Below, piece by piece: positions 26,062 through 36,300 of a stretch of DNA of 64,000 nucleotides. This stretch comes from Roseivirga sp. UBA6061. GTDB taxonomy: Bacteria; Bacteroidota; Bacteroidia; Cytophagales; Cyclobacteriaceae. The notes under the pieces were generated by a model. It saw nothing but the letters and a program-made list of their open reading frames with translations. It was not told where the DNA came from and searched no databases. The position numbers were made by a program, and so were the translations under genes. How positions within the stretch are numbered: the stretch's first letter is position 1; every line of letters begins with the position of its first letter. The DNA lies in NCBI GenBank assembly GCA_002427745.1, contig DIYF01000146.1, positions 87,027-151,026 on the forward strand, read 5' to 3'.

Positions 26062-27765
26062 ATGAAGCCACTCGAGCAAGACTACGTAAAGAAGAAGTAT
26101 GATCAGGTATTACCTGGTGGCATAGACGAATGGCCGGTTGTGGCACTCAGCAGAAATCGGGAGAAATTCGTGAAAGAGGTGGCCAAAGAGAGCATCGCCC
26201 GCATCAAATCGATCACCTCCACCCGCAGTGCCCTCATAGAAGAAATTGAAACCACACTCTTCAGGGAAAAACTAAGGATTAAGCGCAATCCCTGGGCGGT
26301 AGATCCAGAAGATGAGTCCGACTTCCTGGCCTCCGTAAAATCGAGGTTACTGGAGATCTCCAATAATGACGACAAAGAAGAGATTGATGAAACGCTCGAG
26401 TCTATTCTCGAAGAGATCATCTTCCGGTATTCGGATGAAATAGCGGGTAACTTCAAAAAGTCCCGATATCGCTTTGCGCGGTCCTTCGTTACTTTTGGCT
26501 TTGCGCGCCTGCTCAATGCTTCAAGAGCACGAGGCTTTTGGTCTATCTTCAGTACGCAATACACACTTCAGGATAAAATCAATATTACCGGAGAGGTAGA
26601 GCATCTGAGAAGCCTCACCAGAAAAGGTACCATCGTTATGGTGCCTACACACTTCAGTAACCTGGACTCCATACTCATTGGCTGGGTAATCAACGCCATG
26701 GGCCTGCCGGCCTTTATATATGGCGCTGGGCTGAACCTCTTTAACATCAAAATCATAGCTTATTTCCTGAATAGCCTGGGAGCTTACCGGGTAGACCGCA
26801 GGAAGAAGAACCTACTTTACCTGGAAACACTCAAGGCCTATTCCAGCCTGGCCATTCAGCGGGGCTGCCACAGTTTGTTCTTTCCCGGAGGCACACGTTC
26901 CCGATCGGGAAAGATCGAGAAAAGGCTTAAGCTGGGACTATTGAGTACTGCGATTGAAGCGCAGCGAGTCAACTATCAGAAAGGTAAGCGAGATGGTTTA
27001 GAGAAGATCTTCATTGTGCCGGTAACACTGAATTATAACTTTGTGCTGGAGGCTCCCGGTTTGATTAAACAATATCTCAGACTCAAGGGACAGGAGCGCT
27101 ACTATGTAGAGAATGATGAGTATTCTACCTCCTATAAAATCTCAGCCTTCCTGCTCAAATTCTTTACCAAGGGATCTGACATTTCTGTTTCTATAGGTAA
27201 GGGCATGGACGTGTTGGGTAACTATGTAGACGATAATGGCAAAAGCTATGATAAACATGGCCGTAACATCGATACACAGGAGTACTTTACCCAGGACGGC
27301 AGAATTATTTCGCATAATCAGCAACGTGAGGATGAGTATACCCGCATGCTCAGTCAACGCATTGTTGAAGAGTATCACAGAATCAATAAAGTTTTTGCCA
27401 GTCACCTGGTAGCCTTTACTGCCTTTCAGATTTTCAGGCAACGTTATGCCAAGCTGGACCTTTACAACCTCTTAAGGTTACCGGAAGAAGAACAGGTGAT
27501 AGACTATGGCGAATTCAAGGACTCTTTTGAAAAAGTGCTGAAGAAAGTACACAGCATGTACAATGAGGGCAAAGTGAACGTTTCCCCTCATCTGATGGGT
27601 GATCCGGACAAAATCATTGACCATGGCCTGAAAAACGTGGGCATGTATCACGCCAAGCGCCCATTGATTAAGAACAAGAACGGTGATATCATTACTCAGG
27701 ATCTCAACCTCTTGTTTTACTACCATAACAGACTGGAAGGTTATAACTTAGAGCAATATGTCTAA
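26062..27765 (+). CDS. PlsB-like glycerol-3-phosphate/lysophosphatidate acyltransferase
   Basis: Membrane-associated glycerolipid acyltransferase of 567 residues. Motif I is THFSNLD with catalytic His197 and Asp202 (HX4D), and motif III is FPGGTRSRSG (274-283), the phosphate-binding loop. An N-terminal helical domain of about 170 residues and a long C-terminal domain make it larger than PlsC and closer to PlsB/DHAPAT proteins. It overlaps gpsA by eight bases, so the enzyme making glycerol-3-phosphate and the one likely using it are translated together. Whether the substrate is G3P or lyso-PA is inference. Confidence 0.88.
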   Translation: MKPLEQDYVKKKYDQVLPGGIDEWPVVALSRNREKFVKEVAKESIARIKSITSTRSALIEEIETTLFREKLRIKRNPWAVDPEDESDFLASVKSRLLEISNNDDKEEIDETLESILEEIIFRYSDEIAGNFKKSRYRFARSFVTFGFARLLNASRARGFWSIFSTQYTLQDKINITGEVEHLRSLTRKGTIVMVPTHFSNLDSILIGWVINAMGLPAFIYGAGLNLFNIKIIAYFLNSLGAYRVDRRKKNLLYLETLKAYSSLAIQRGCHSLFFPGGTRSRSGKIEKRLKLGLLSTAIEAQRVNYQKGKRDGLEKIFIVPVTLNYNFVLEAPGLIKQYLRLKGQERYYVENDEYSTSYKISAFLLKFFTKGSDISVSIGKGMDVLGNYVDDNGKSYDKHGRNIDTQEYFTQDGRIISHNQQREDEYTRMLSQRIVEEYHRINKVFASHLVAFTAFQIFRQRYAKLDLYNLLRLPEEEQVIDYGEFKDSFEKVLKKVHSMYNEGKVNVSPHLMGDPDKIIDHGLKNVGMYHAKRPLIKNKNGDIITQDLNLLFYYHNRLEGYNLEQYV

Positions 27766-28792
27766 GCAGTCAGTAGGTGTCATAGGAGCCGGCAGTTTCG
27801 GCACAGCGGTAGCCAACATTTTGGCAAGGAACTCTGATGTGCTTCTTTACGCCAGAAATCCTGACACGGCCAAGACGATTGAATCTTCCAGGACATCGGC
27901 AGGACAAAATATTGCGGACAATATACAACTCACCAGCAGCCTTGAAGAGATAGCCAACAGGTGTAATACCATTTTCCCCATCGTGCCTTCAGCCAATTTC
28001 AGGGAAATGATGAAGCAGTTATCTCCTTATCTGCACCCCTACCACATGCTAATCCATGGCACCAAGGGCCTCGATCTGACCCTTCCGGAAAGAAAACCTG
28101 CGGATTTTAAAATTTCGAGGGACCACATCAAAACCATGAGCGAGGTAATACGCGAAGAGAGCGTGGTGGTAAGAGTGGGATGTATGGCAGGGCCAAACCT
28201 GGCAGTCGAGCTCTCGAAAGGCCACCCCGCAGCAACCGTTATTGCCTCTCCTTTTACCGAAGTGGTCAATGAAGGCAAGAAACTGCTCCGTTCTGAGAAT
28301 TTCCAGGTATACGGCAACAAAGACCTGACGGGAGTAGAACTTTGCGGTATTCTGAAAAACATTATTGCCATTGCTTCCGGGATTTTGACAGGGCTGGGGT
28401 TTGGTGAAAATGCCAAAGGTTTGCTCGTAAGCCGTGGTCTGGTAGAAATGATCTACCTGGGGCAGGCACTGGGTGGTGATATCTCCTCCTTTATTGGCCT
28501 GGCAGGAATTGGCGATCTGGTGGCTACAGCTTCCAGTGAAACGAGTCGTAATTTCACCTGTGGCTTTAAGCTGGCAGAGGGCAAAAGCCTGGATCAGGTA
28601 GCTACCGAGATGGATGAAACCGCAGAAGGAATCAACACCATTCGCATTGTAAAACAGCTGGCAGACAGCCAGCGGATCAAGCCTTTGATCACAGAGACAC
28701 TCCACAAAATACTTTTCCAGAATATGTCACCCTCAGAAGGCGTTACATATTTAATGAGGTATCCCGGTAATATAGACATCGATTTCTTGTAA
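27758..28792 (+). CDS. gpsA: Glycerol-3-phosphate dehydrogenase [NAD(P)+] GpsA
   Basis: Reduces dihydroxyacetone phosphate to sn-glycerol-3-phosphate for phospholipid synthesis in the cytosol. It shows the Rossmann loop GVIGAGSFGTAVANIL at the N-terminus, the HGTKGLD and MAGPNLAVELSKGHPAA segments, LCGILKNIIAIASGILTGLG with the catalytic Lys, and GLAGIGDLVATASSETSRN. At 344 residues the length is normal. It is translationally coupled to the acyltransferase upstream and followed by the BamA-like gene in the same direction. Confidence 0.97.
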   Translation: MSKQSVGVIGAGSFGTAVANILARNSDVLLYARNPDTAKTIESSRTSAGQNIADNIQLTSSLEEIANRCNTIFPIVPSANFREMMKQLSPYLHPYHMLIHGTKGLDLTLPERKPADFKISRDHIKTMSEVIREESVVVRVGCMAGPNLAVELSKGHPAATVIASPFTEVVNEGKKLLRSENFQVYGNKDLTGVELCGILKNIIAIASGILTGLGFGENAKGLLVSRGLVEMIYLGQALGGDISSFIGLAGIGDLVATASSETSRNFTCGFKLAEGKSLDQVATEMDETAEGINTIRIVKQLADSQRIKPLITETLHKILFQNMSPSEGVTYLMRYPGNIDIDFL

Positions 28793-28840
28793 ATCAGCGG
28801 GCATATCTCTTACTTATTTACAGTACCAACTATTTGATTT

Positions 28841-30796
28841 ATCAAGCGGAGTCTGCTCCATATTGCCTTTTGCCTGGCCCTGGTTTGTCTTTGCCCGAAA
28901 TTATTCGCGCAAAAGCCAAAGATTCAATACGATACGCTCCGGATTGAAAAACACACCTCCCTTATTCTCAAAGATGTGACCTTGCGCTTTGACAAGGATA
29001 CTGTATTGATTCTGCCGGATACAGTCTTTTATAAAGTCAAATCCAATTTTTACAGCCGCCTGAAAGATCGCTGGTACCAGAGAAAGTTTACCAAGCAGTT
29101 ATTCGACTTCCTCTTCTCTCTTCCTTCAGACGATTTCAAGCTGGACACCACACAGTTTGTAAAAAGTGAAAACCCCTTTCTTGACTATCAGGGCAAGACC
29201 ATTGGCAGTATCAACCTTGTGAAGCTGGAGGCCCTGGGCACCCGCATGGATGACCTGAACAAACGTCCCGAATCCGTAGTACAAAAGCTCGGAAACACGG
29301 TCAATTTTAAAACCCGCGACCGGGTGATAAGAAATAACCTGCTCTTTGAGCCGGGAGACACAGTAAATGCTGCCATACTGGCCGATAATGAGCGGATTCT
29401 CAGAGAGCTCCCCTATATACGCGACTCAAGGATCAGCATCATCCCCCGACCTGACAACCCTGATGTTGTAGACCTGGAAATTCTTACGAAAGACGTAGTT
29501 TCCCTCTCCTTCGACCTTGAAGCTCGTGACTTTGACTCAGGGGTGCTCCGTATAGATCACAGAAATATCTTCGGCTCCGGACATGAGCTGGACAACCGGT
29601 TTGCTGTCGATAACGGAGCAGAGCAAAAATTCAGCTACGAACTACGATATCGCGTACCCAATATCAAACGCACTTTTACAGCACTGGACATCCGATACGC
29701 TGATACGGAAAACCTCGACATCACCAGCCTTCAGATAAAACGAGACTTTGTGTCTCCGGCTATTAAATATGCCGGGGGGATTGAATGGAGCCAGCAAACT
29801 CTCAGAGAACGGAGGCTGGAGAATATCATTTCAGACCTGGATTTCGATGAAGTTTTTGTCACACAACAATTTGATTATCAGGATGCCTGGCTGGCACGCG
29901 CTTTTCCACTGAGAATAAAAGACCCGGTATTAAGAGACCGAACCAGGCTCATCATCTCGGGCCGCGTATCCAATATTGATTTCCTGAGAAGGCCGGAGGT
30001 GCTCAAAGACCAGAATCAACGATTTCACAATCGGTTTCAGGTCATTGGAGGGATTGGTTTTTCTCAAAGGCGCTACTTCAAAGACAAATTGATTTTCGGA
30101 TACGGACGTACAGAGGACATCCCCTATGGTATGTCTGCTGAACTTCTGGCCGGGCACGAATGGGGAGAGTTCTACGACCGTATCTACATGGGTGCCCGTA
30201 TTAGCCGGGGCGGCTATCTGGGTCTGGTGGGGTATTTCTTCACAGGTCTGACTGTTGAAGGCTTTAAATACAATGGAAAAACCGAACAGGGTGTTTTCCG
30301 AACGGATTTTCGATACATCAGCAACCTGATAGACCTGAACCAATGGAAATTTCGTCAGTTTATCACCTTCAATTACACCAGGGGCTTCAATCGCTTTGAT
30401 AGTGAGTTTATAGACATTCGCAGCCGCAATGGTATTCGGGGGCTTGACAGCCATACACTCAGAGGCACACAGCGACTGCTTCTCAATATTGAAACTGTGT
30501 CTTTCACACCCCTGCAACTTCTGGATTTTCGACTCGCCATATTCGGCTTTGCAGACATTGGTAAAATCAACGATGGCCAACGGGACATTTTCCGTGAAAA
30601 AAGCCAGACAGGCTTCGGTATCGGCTTCAGAATCCGAAACGACAACCTGACTTTCAATGCAGTGGAAATCAGGCTGGCTTATTATCCAAATGTACCTATC
30701 GGCATCGATGCCGTAGACCTTGACCTATCCGGCAACTCGGGGTTCCGGTTCAATGATTTCTTTATATCCCAGCCACAAGTGGGTTCCTTCAACTAA
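28841..30796 (+). CDS. BamA/TamA-like outer membrane barrel protein (non-canonical start)
   Basis: An Omp85-type protein: a POTRA-like segment (about 165-215 of the long form, RDRVIRNNLLFEPGDTVN to PDVVDLEILTKD) and then a C-terminal beta-barrel ending GSFN. The first conventional start codon (GTG 28976) would leave it without a signal peptide. The frame is open back to a TGA at 28835 and encodes IKRSLLHIAFCLALVCLCPK then LFAQ, a textbook signal peptide, but the only start-like codon before its basic residues is ATC at 28841. I use that codon; CTG at 28853 is an alternative. Its stop overlaps that of the convergent M48 gene. Probably outer membrane assembly or translocation; substrates unknown. 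Confidence 0.8.
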   Translation: MKRSLLHIAFCLALVCLCPKLFAQKPKIQYDTLRIEKHTSLILKDVTLRFDKDTVLILPDTVFYKVKSNFYSRLKDRWYQRKFTKQLFDFLFSLPSDDFKLDTTQFVKSENPFLDYQGKTIGSINLVKLEALGTRMDDLNKRPESVVQKLGNTVNFKTRDRVIRNNLLFEPGDTVNAAILADNERILRELPYIRDSRISIIPRPDNPDVVDLEILTKDVVSLSFDLEARDFDSGVLRIDHRNIFGSGHELDNRFAVDNGAEQKFSYELRYRVPNIKRTFTALDIRYADTENLDITSLQIKRDFVSPAIKYAGGIEWSQQTLRERRLENIISDLDFDEVFVTQQFDYQDAWLARAFPLRIKDPVLRDRTRLIISGRVSNIDFLRRPEVLKDQNQRFHNRFQVIGGIGFSQRRYFKDKLIFGYGRTEDIPYGMSAELLAGHEWGEFYDRIYMGARISRGGYLGLVGYFFTGLTVEGFKYNGKTEQGVFRTDFRYISNLIDLNQWKFRQFITFNYTRGFNRFDSEFIDIRSRNGIRGLDSHTLRGTQRLLLNIETVSFTPLQLLDFRLAIFGFADIGKINDGQRDIFREKSQTGFGIGFRIRNDNLTFNAVEIRLAYYPNVPIGIDAVDLDLSGNSGFRFNDFFISQPQVGSFN

Positions 30797-32034
30797 CGCT
30801 TATACTGGTCAAGCGCTTCCAGGCGTTGAATCAACGGAGGATGCGAGTAGTTCATAAAAACATACCATGGATGGGGACTCAGGTTACTCAGGCTGGTCAC
30901 CGAAAGCTTTTTCAGGGCTTCCTGCAATGGTTCAGGAGCATAGGTTTGTGCAGCATAGGCATCTGCCTCGAACTCATTCTTCCTGCTCAGCACATTCATA
31001 CCCAGCCCGGTTAGTCTTGAGATAGGTGAAAACAGCAGGGCAAAAGCGATGAGGTTTAAATGTACCGCCAGTGTTTCCCCACCAAGGGCCAATGACAAAT
31101 CTGCATTGAGTATCAGCAAGGATAAAACATAGAGCATAGCCGTCATTTGAATAACCGACAGTACCAGGCTTAACACGATATGTTTTTTCTTAAAGTGCCC
31201 CACCTCATGTGCCAGTACAGCTACAAGCTCTTCTTCCGATTGCTTTTCTATTAAGGTATCATACAGTACCACCTTTTTCTTTTTCCCGAGGCCGGAAAAA
31301 AATGCATTTGCCTTGGTAGACCTCTTCGAACCATCTATCACAAAGATATTGTCCAAAGGGAAGGATACGCCTTTGGCATACTGCTCAATCTTCTCCTTCA
31401 AAACGCCATCGACCAGAGGAGTAAGCTTGTTGAAAAGCGGTAGTATCAGCGATGTATAGAACAGATTCATTATCAAAGTGAAACTTACGATCACTCCCAG
31501 AGCATAGAGCCAGAAGTCGGTGCCCAGCTCCTGAATCAACCAAAGAATCAGGTAGCCTATAATACCACCAATGACCCCTGCTAAAACATAGCCTTTCAGC
31601 TTGTCTAATATAAAAGTACCGGGAGTGGTCTTGTTAAACCCGAATTTCTCTTCGATCACAAAAACCGAGTATAACTGAAAAGGAATATTGATGATATCTG
31701 ACAGAACAAACAGAGTACCGAAAAAGACCAGAGAAAGTAGTATCTCATTTTCAAAATAGGGTCTTAATAGCTCATCCAGGTAGCCAAAGCCTCCCAGACC
31801 AAGCAACAGAAGTGACACAGCCAGACTGAAGGCAGAGGTCAGAAAAGAAAAGCGGGCCTGCGTTTTATGATAGCGCTGCGATTTCTCGTATTCATCTTTT
31901 TCGTACAGATTACTCAGTCTGTCAGGCAAGGCTACTTTTGAATGCCTGAGATTGAGCCAGTCGAGCGACTGATCCAGTAAATAATCGAATACGATGATAC
32001 CAATGATCAGGTATAACAAAGAGGAGGCCTCCAT
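30793..32034 (-). CDS. M48 family (CAAX protease/Ste24-like) membrane metallopeptidase
   Basis: Integral membrane zinc protease. The zinc motif is HEVGH at residues 276-280 with the third ligand in NEFEADAYA (Glu356 region). The N-terminal 200 residues hold several membrane segments of the M48_N type seen in Ste24. Bacterial relatives act in membrane protein quality control, since CAAX prenylation does not occur here. At 413 residues it is full length. Its stop overlaps that of the convergent BamA-like gene by four bases, and it starts eight bases after the PorP/SprF gene, so it may share that transcript. Confidence 0.92.
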   Translation of the reverse strand: MEASSLLYLIIGIIVFDYLLDQSLDWLNLRHSKVALPDRLSNLYEKDEYEKSQRYHKTQARFSFLTSAFSLAVSLLLLGLGGFGYLDELLRPYFENEILLSLVFFGTLFVLSDIINIPFQLYSVFVIEEKFGFNKTTPGTFILDKLKGYVLAGVIGGIIGYLILWLIQELGTDFWLYALGVIVSFTLIMNLFYTSLILPLFNKLTPLVDGVLKEKIEQYAKGVSFPLDNIFVIDGSKRSTKANAFFSGLGKKKKVVLYDTLIEKQSEEELVAVLAHEVGHFKKKHIVLSLVLSVIQMTAMLYVLSLLILNADLSLALGGETLAVHLNLIAFALLFSPISRLTGLGMNVLSRKNEFEADAYAAQTYAPEPLQEALKKLSVTSLSNLSPHPWYVFMNYSHPPLIQRLEALDQYKR

Positions 32035-32042
32035 GGAATGAC

Positions 32043-33122
32043 CTAGTTTTTAGGGCATGGAATCTTCCACTGATCTCTCGGTACGCGCTGTGGCTTCTTA
32101 AAGTTGAGGTAGTAGGAGATAGAAAACTCATGTGCCCCTCCGGACGCTACGCCCAGTTCTGAAAGCGTATAGTCGTAACTATATCCAATATTGAAGTCAT
32201 TGGTAGTAACGCCTATTGAAAAGATCAGTGCTTCGTTTTGAGGAAAGACCTGAGGGTCACCCACCGCATTGTTAGAAGTGAATTTCTTTAAGGGATAACC
32301 TCTGTACCAGACTCCCAGGTTTACAGGTTCCAGGTGTAGGTAGGCTCCTACATCCAGAATATCGAAGGGCCCCTGACTCTTGTACTGAAATACCGGAGTG
32401 ATACTTCTCTCGGCATAAGTGTAGGTCAGGTCTTTTCTCAACGGCCCTTTGCCAATTGTGATTTTATACCCTCCATGAATAGAGACTCTCATAGGCAGAT
32501 TGCTGGGCTCATCAGACAATTCGAGAATTGACTGGTCAGGTTCGTTGATGTGATGGGCAGCAATACCCAGAAACAGATTTCTTGAATAAAAGATACCCCC
32601 GGCCGCAATATCGATAAAGCTGGCATTGAGGTTCGCATTGGCTCCAACAGCCGGGTCACCGGGTAGCGTAGGATCAAAACCATTTACGGGATCGATCTGA
32701 CTGGCAAAAACCAGATTATTAAAATTTGCATCTCTGGTCGTGTAGCCGATATTAAAGCCAGGGCGAAAAACCAGGTTATCAGATAGCTTAAGCTGATAAG
32801 CATAGCTTAAACCAATAGAGGTAGACTGTAGTCCCTGTGTTCCTTCTCTGTCGGTCGTTACAATCAAACCGATGCCGCTATTGACATTGGGCAGGTAATG
32901 ATCGGCATAAAACGAGAACGTAACAAAGTTGGCCGCAGGGTTCAATGAAGGCCATTGATTTCTGTAATTCACTCCAAAACGAGTATATTCTGAAGCTCCT
33001 GTAAAGGCCGGGTTGATATAAAGTGGCGCTGCATAGAATTGAGAGAATTGCGGGTCTTGAGCGACTCCTTCTTTTGCAAACAAGCCACATACGGCAATCA
33101 GTACCAGTAAAATTCTACGCAT
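32043..33122 (-). CDS. PorP/SprF family type IX secretion outer membrane protein
   Basis: An outer membrane barrel of about 359 residues. The ATG at 33122 opens a clean signal peptide (MRRILLVLIAVCGLFAKEGVAQ). The mature start DPQFSQFYAAPLYINPAFTG is the signature of PorP/SprF proteins. In Flavobacterium johnsoniae SprF-like proteins are needed for secretion of individual cargo with type B C-terminal domains, usually encoded beside them. Here the divergent neighbour is exactly such a cargo, so this protein is probably its dedicated partner. Sixteen further codons upstream are open but unlikely. Confidence 0.92.
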   Translation of the reverse strand: MRRILLVLIAVCGLFAKEGVAQDPQFSQFYAAPLYINPAFTGASEYTRFGVNYRNQWPSLNPAANFVTFSFYADHYLPNVNSGIGLIVTTDREGTQGLQSTSIGLSYAYQLKLSDNLVFRPGFNIGYTTRDANFNNLVFASQIDPVNGFDPTLPGDPAVGANANLNASFIDIAAGGIFYSRNLFLGIAAHHINEPDQSILELSDEPSNLPMRVSIHGGYKITIGKGPLRKDLTYTYAERSITPVFQYKSQGPFDILDVGAYLHLEPVNLGVWYRGYPLKKFTSNNAVGDPQVFPQNEALIFSIGVTTNDFNIGYSYDYTLSELGVASGGAHEFSISYYLNFKKPQRVPRDQWKIPCPKN

Positions 33123-33344
33123 GTACACTTTTAACAGTTTAACGTTATAACACCCCTGCTCTATTGTCATGAAGAAAGTTAATTTTTTTCATGCTATGTT
33201 CGTGACAATGTCGTTCTAACATTGAATAAATCCGCTATCTTAGGGCAGGTTTAACGAAGCGTTGAATATACTAAAAACTCTAGTAACCACGTAAATAGGG
33301 TAAAGATTTTGCTTCGGTGTTATACATATATGAAAAGATAAAGC

Positions 33345-36300
33345 GTGGTAGGAAAAACTCGAATCTTAACCTTTTTGGCAGGCTTTTGCTTCTGCCTTTC
33401 CCTTCAAGGACAGAACTTCACCAGACATAACTGGTACTTTACTAACAACGATCAGGCACTGATCTTTGGTAAGGAACCTGACGCTATGTCGTTTTTTGAC
33501 CAGGGCAAAGTGGCTCAGGCCAATTCAGGTGAGAAACTAACAGCTACCGATCCCACCTCCGGTGACCTGCTGTTCTACTCTGACGGTATTAATATTTATG
33601 ATGCCACTCACCAGATCATGGTGAACGGAGACGGTATCTCAACCGATCCGGCTGCTGTTCAAGGTATGTCAGTAAGCCCCGTACCCGGTATTGGCAATGA
33701 ATCATTGTACTATCTGATACACAGAGACAATACCGGTACCATCTTGTATACAGTAGTAGATATGTCACTACAGGGAAACCGTGCTGACGGGCTTCCTGTG
33801 GGTGAAGTAAGGCCTGCTCAAAAGAATGTACCGGCCGGCATCAATAGCCGGGGAGATGGCATGCTAACCCTCGCATCAAGCGATATGACGGAATTTTGGC
33901 TGGTAACGCAAAACAGCGGGGATGGCAATTTTGAAATCCACGAAGTACCGGCTTTTGCTCCGGGAGGGTCTGTTTTTAATACCATTGGTCTGCTGGACCT
34001 GACTGTAGAGATTACGGCCTCACACCTTGCCTATCATCCTCCAACTGCAAAAATAGCGATCGTTCCATCCAATGATGTCAATATCCAGATTGTGGACTTC
34101 AACGAAGGAACTCCGGAACTTGTATTTAATAGTGCCGTGGCAAATTCCTTCGTACCCAACCAGATATTTGGAGGCTCGGCAGGCTGGTCATTTGATGGTC
34201 AGAAACTGTTCTTCAGCAGAAATACAGCCACAGACGGAAATCTGTACAGAATAGATCTTATGGATCCACTTGCCTCTGTGGAGCCTGTTTTCAACACACC
34301 ATTGGGAGAAAGCCTCAGCTTACTGCTGGCCCCCGACAGTACTGTCTATCATATATACAGCGAGACCCAGGGCGGAGACCGTATTCTGGGACGGATCAAT
34401 GAACCTGACAGTGCCTTAGTGGATCTGGATTATGAAAGCGATGTGTTCATGGGTCAGACTCTTGGCTCCAATTACTTTTCGCAGTTTACTCCGGACAGAA
34501 ACATTATGCCCCAGGTGGTTATCTCCTTTCAGGGAACGGAGATTTGTCCTGAAAACCCGATACAGTTCTTTTCACAGTTCACTCCTCCTACCGCTGAGCC
34601 TACCAGCTATAACTGGGATTTTCAGCCGGTTGGTATGACCTCGAATCTGCGGGCACCCATTATGACCTTTACGGAAGCCGGTATGCTTACGGTCACGCTG
34701 AATGTAGAAATCAACGGCAGGAATATTCCTTCCAACACACTGATCACCGAGGTGATAGACAGTGACCTGCAGGTATCTCTGAGCGACACCACTATTTGTG
34801 AAGGAGAAACCCTTGAACTGGATGCCGACCCTGCTTCAGGTGGTGGGATGCCCATGGGCGGACCTTTCACCTACCTTTGGAGTACGGGAGAAAGCACAGC
34901 ACAAATCAATGTAACGGAAGCTGGCAATTACTGGGTAGTCGTTACCCCTACCACGGGTTGTCCCGTGTATGCTACGGCCGCAGTGGAAGTTTACGGAGAT
35001 CCAAACCCCATTGCCAATACCTGGTATTTCGGTAACGGAGCCGGAATAGACTTTAAGGAAGTAGATGGACTACCGCCTCCACCGCGGAGTATCACGGAAG
35101 CTCATGCCATGGATGCCCCTGAAGGCACCGCCACCATATCCGACCAGAACGGAGATGTACTGTTCTACTCAGATGGTCGCACGGTCTGGAATCGGGAAAA
35201 TGGTGTGATGCCCAATGGAACAGCCATCGGAGGAGATAGCACCTCAGCACAGTCAGTAGTCATTCTTCCCTTTGCTGATGATGACACTCAGTATTATGTC
35301 TTCACGACACAGGAGGTGTACGGTGAAAACACCTATCTCCTCAAGTACTCCGTGATAGATATGAAAGAGGATGATGGCCGTGGAGATGTCGTTGTGAAAG
35401 ATATTACGCTCTTTGCCAGAAGTACAGAAAGACTCATCGGAGTAGAGGGGGCCTGGGTAGTAGCGCATGAATACGGCAACAACTCTTTCAGGGCTTACCC
35501 GATTACAGCAGACGGTATCGGAGCACCGGTGATATCATCCGAGGGCTCAGTGCACTCACTCAATGATGAGTTCAGCGGACAGGCTTCTATGAAGTTCTCG
35601 GCTGATGCTTCTTTAATTGCAGTGGCCCTGATTGAAGGAAATGACGACTATGTGGAGTTGTTTGAGTTTGACGGTATGACAGGTGAAATTACCGAGTTTG
35701 ATTACCGAATCGACCTCAATGAAGGTGGCCCCGCACTGAATGATCAGGTATATGACGTTCATTTCTCTCCTGGCGCTCAGAAGATTTTCGCATCCTTGAA
35801 TAACCGCAATCAGGCGAGCCCTGGCGGACGTATTCTGGAATATAGAATTGATACCCTGTCAACCGAGGCAAGCAGACTCGCATCAAGAACAGACATCACT
35901 CAGGGCTCCGGCCTGGCACACAACATAGGTGCTATGCAAACAGGGGCTGATGGTCAGATCTATGTGGCTGTAGAGACACCCGGCAACCCTGGCAATTCAG
36001 CGTTCCTGTCGAGTATAGCTGCCACTGAAGACACACTACAGGCTTCAGGGTTTAACCCGCAACAGATCATACTCGCTGTAGGTAACTCGCGCCTTGGTTT
36101 GCCGAATTTTGTTCTCACCAATCGAGATGAACTATCAGGACCAGCCATGTCGGCACCAGACACCACCTGTGTGGAGGAAAGGATAGAGCTGACCGGTACA
36201 GGCACCTCTGATATCGATGAGTTCTTGTGGCAGATTGTAGAAGAGGCTACTAATAATACCGTTTTCAGTGCACCCGGTATGGATACAGCCTATGTATTCC

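Noticed and set aside
28049..28705. 218-codon minus-strand open frame
   Set aside because: Antisense inside gpsA; the sense frame has all family motifs and this one has none.
29930..30580. 216-codon minus-strand open frame
   Set aside because: Antisense to the BamA-like barrel region, with no recognisable features.
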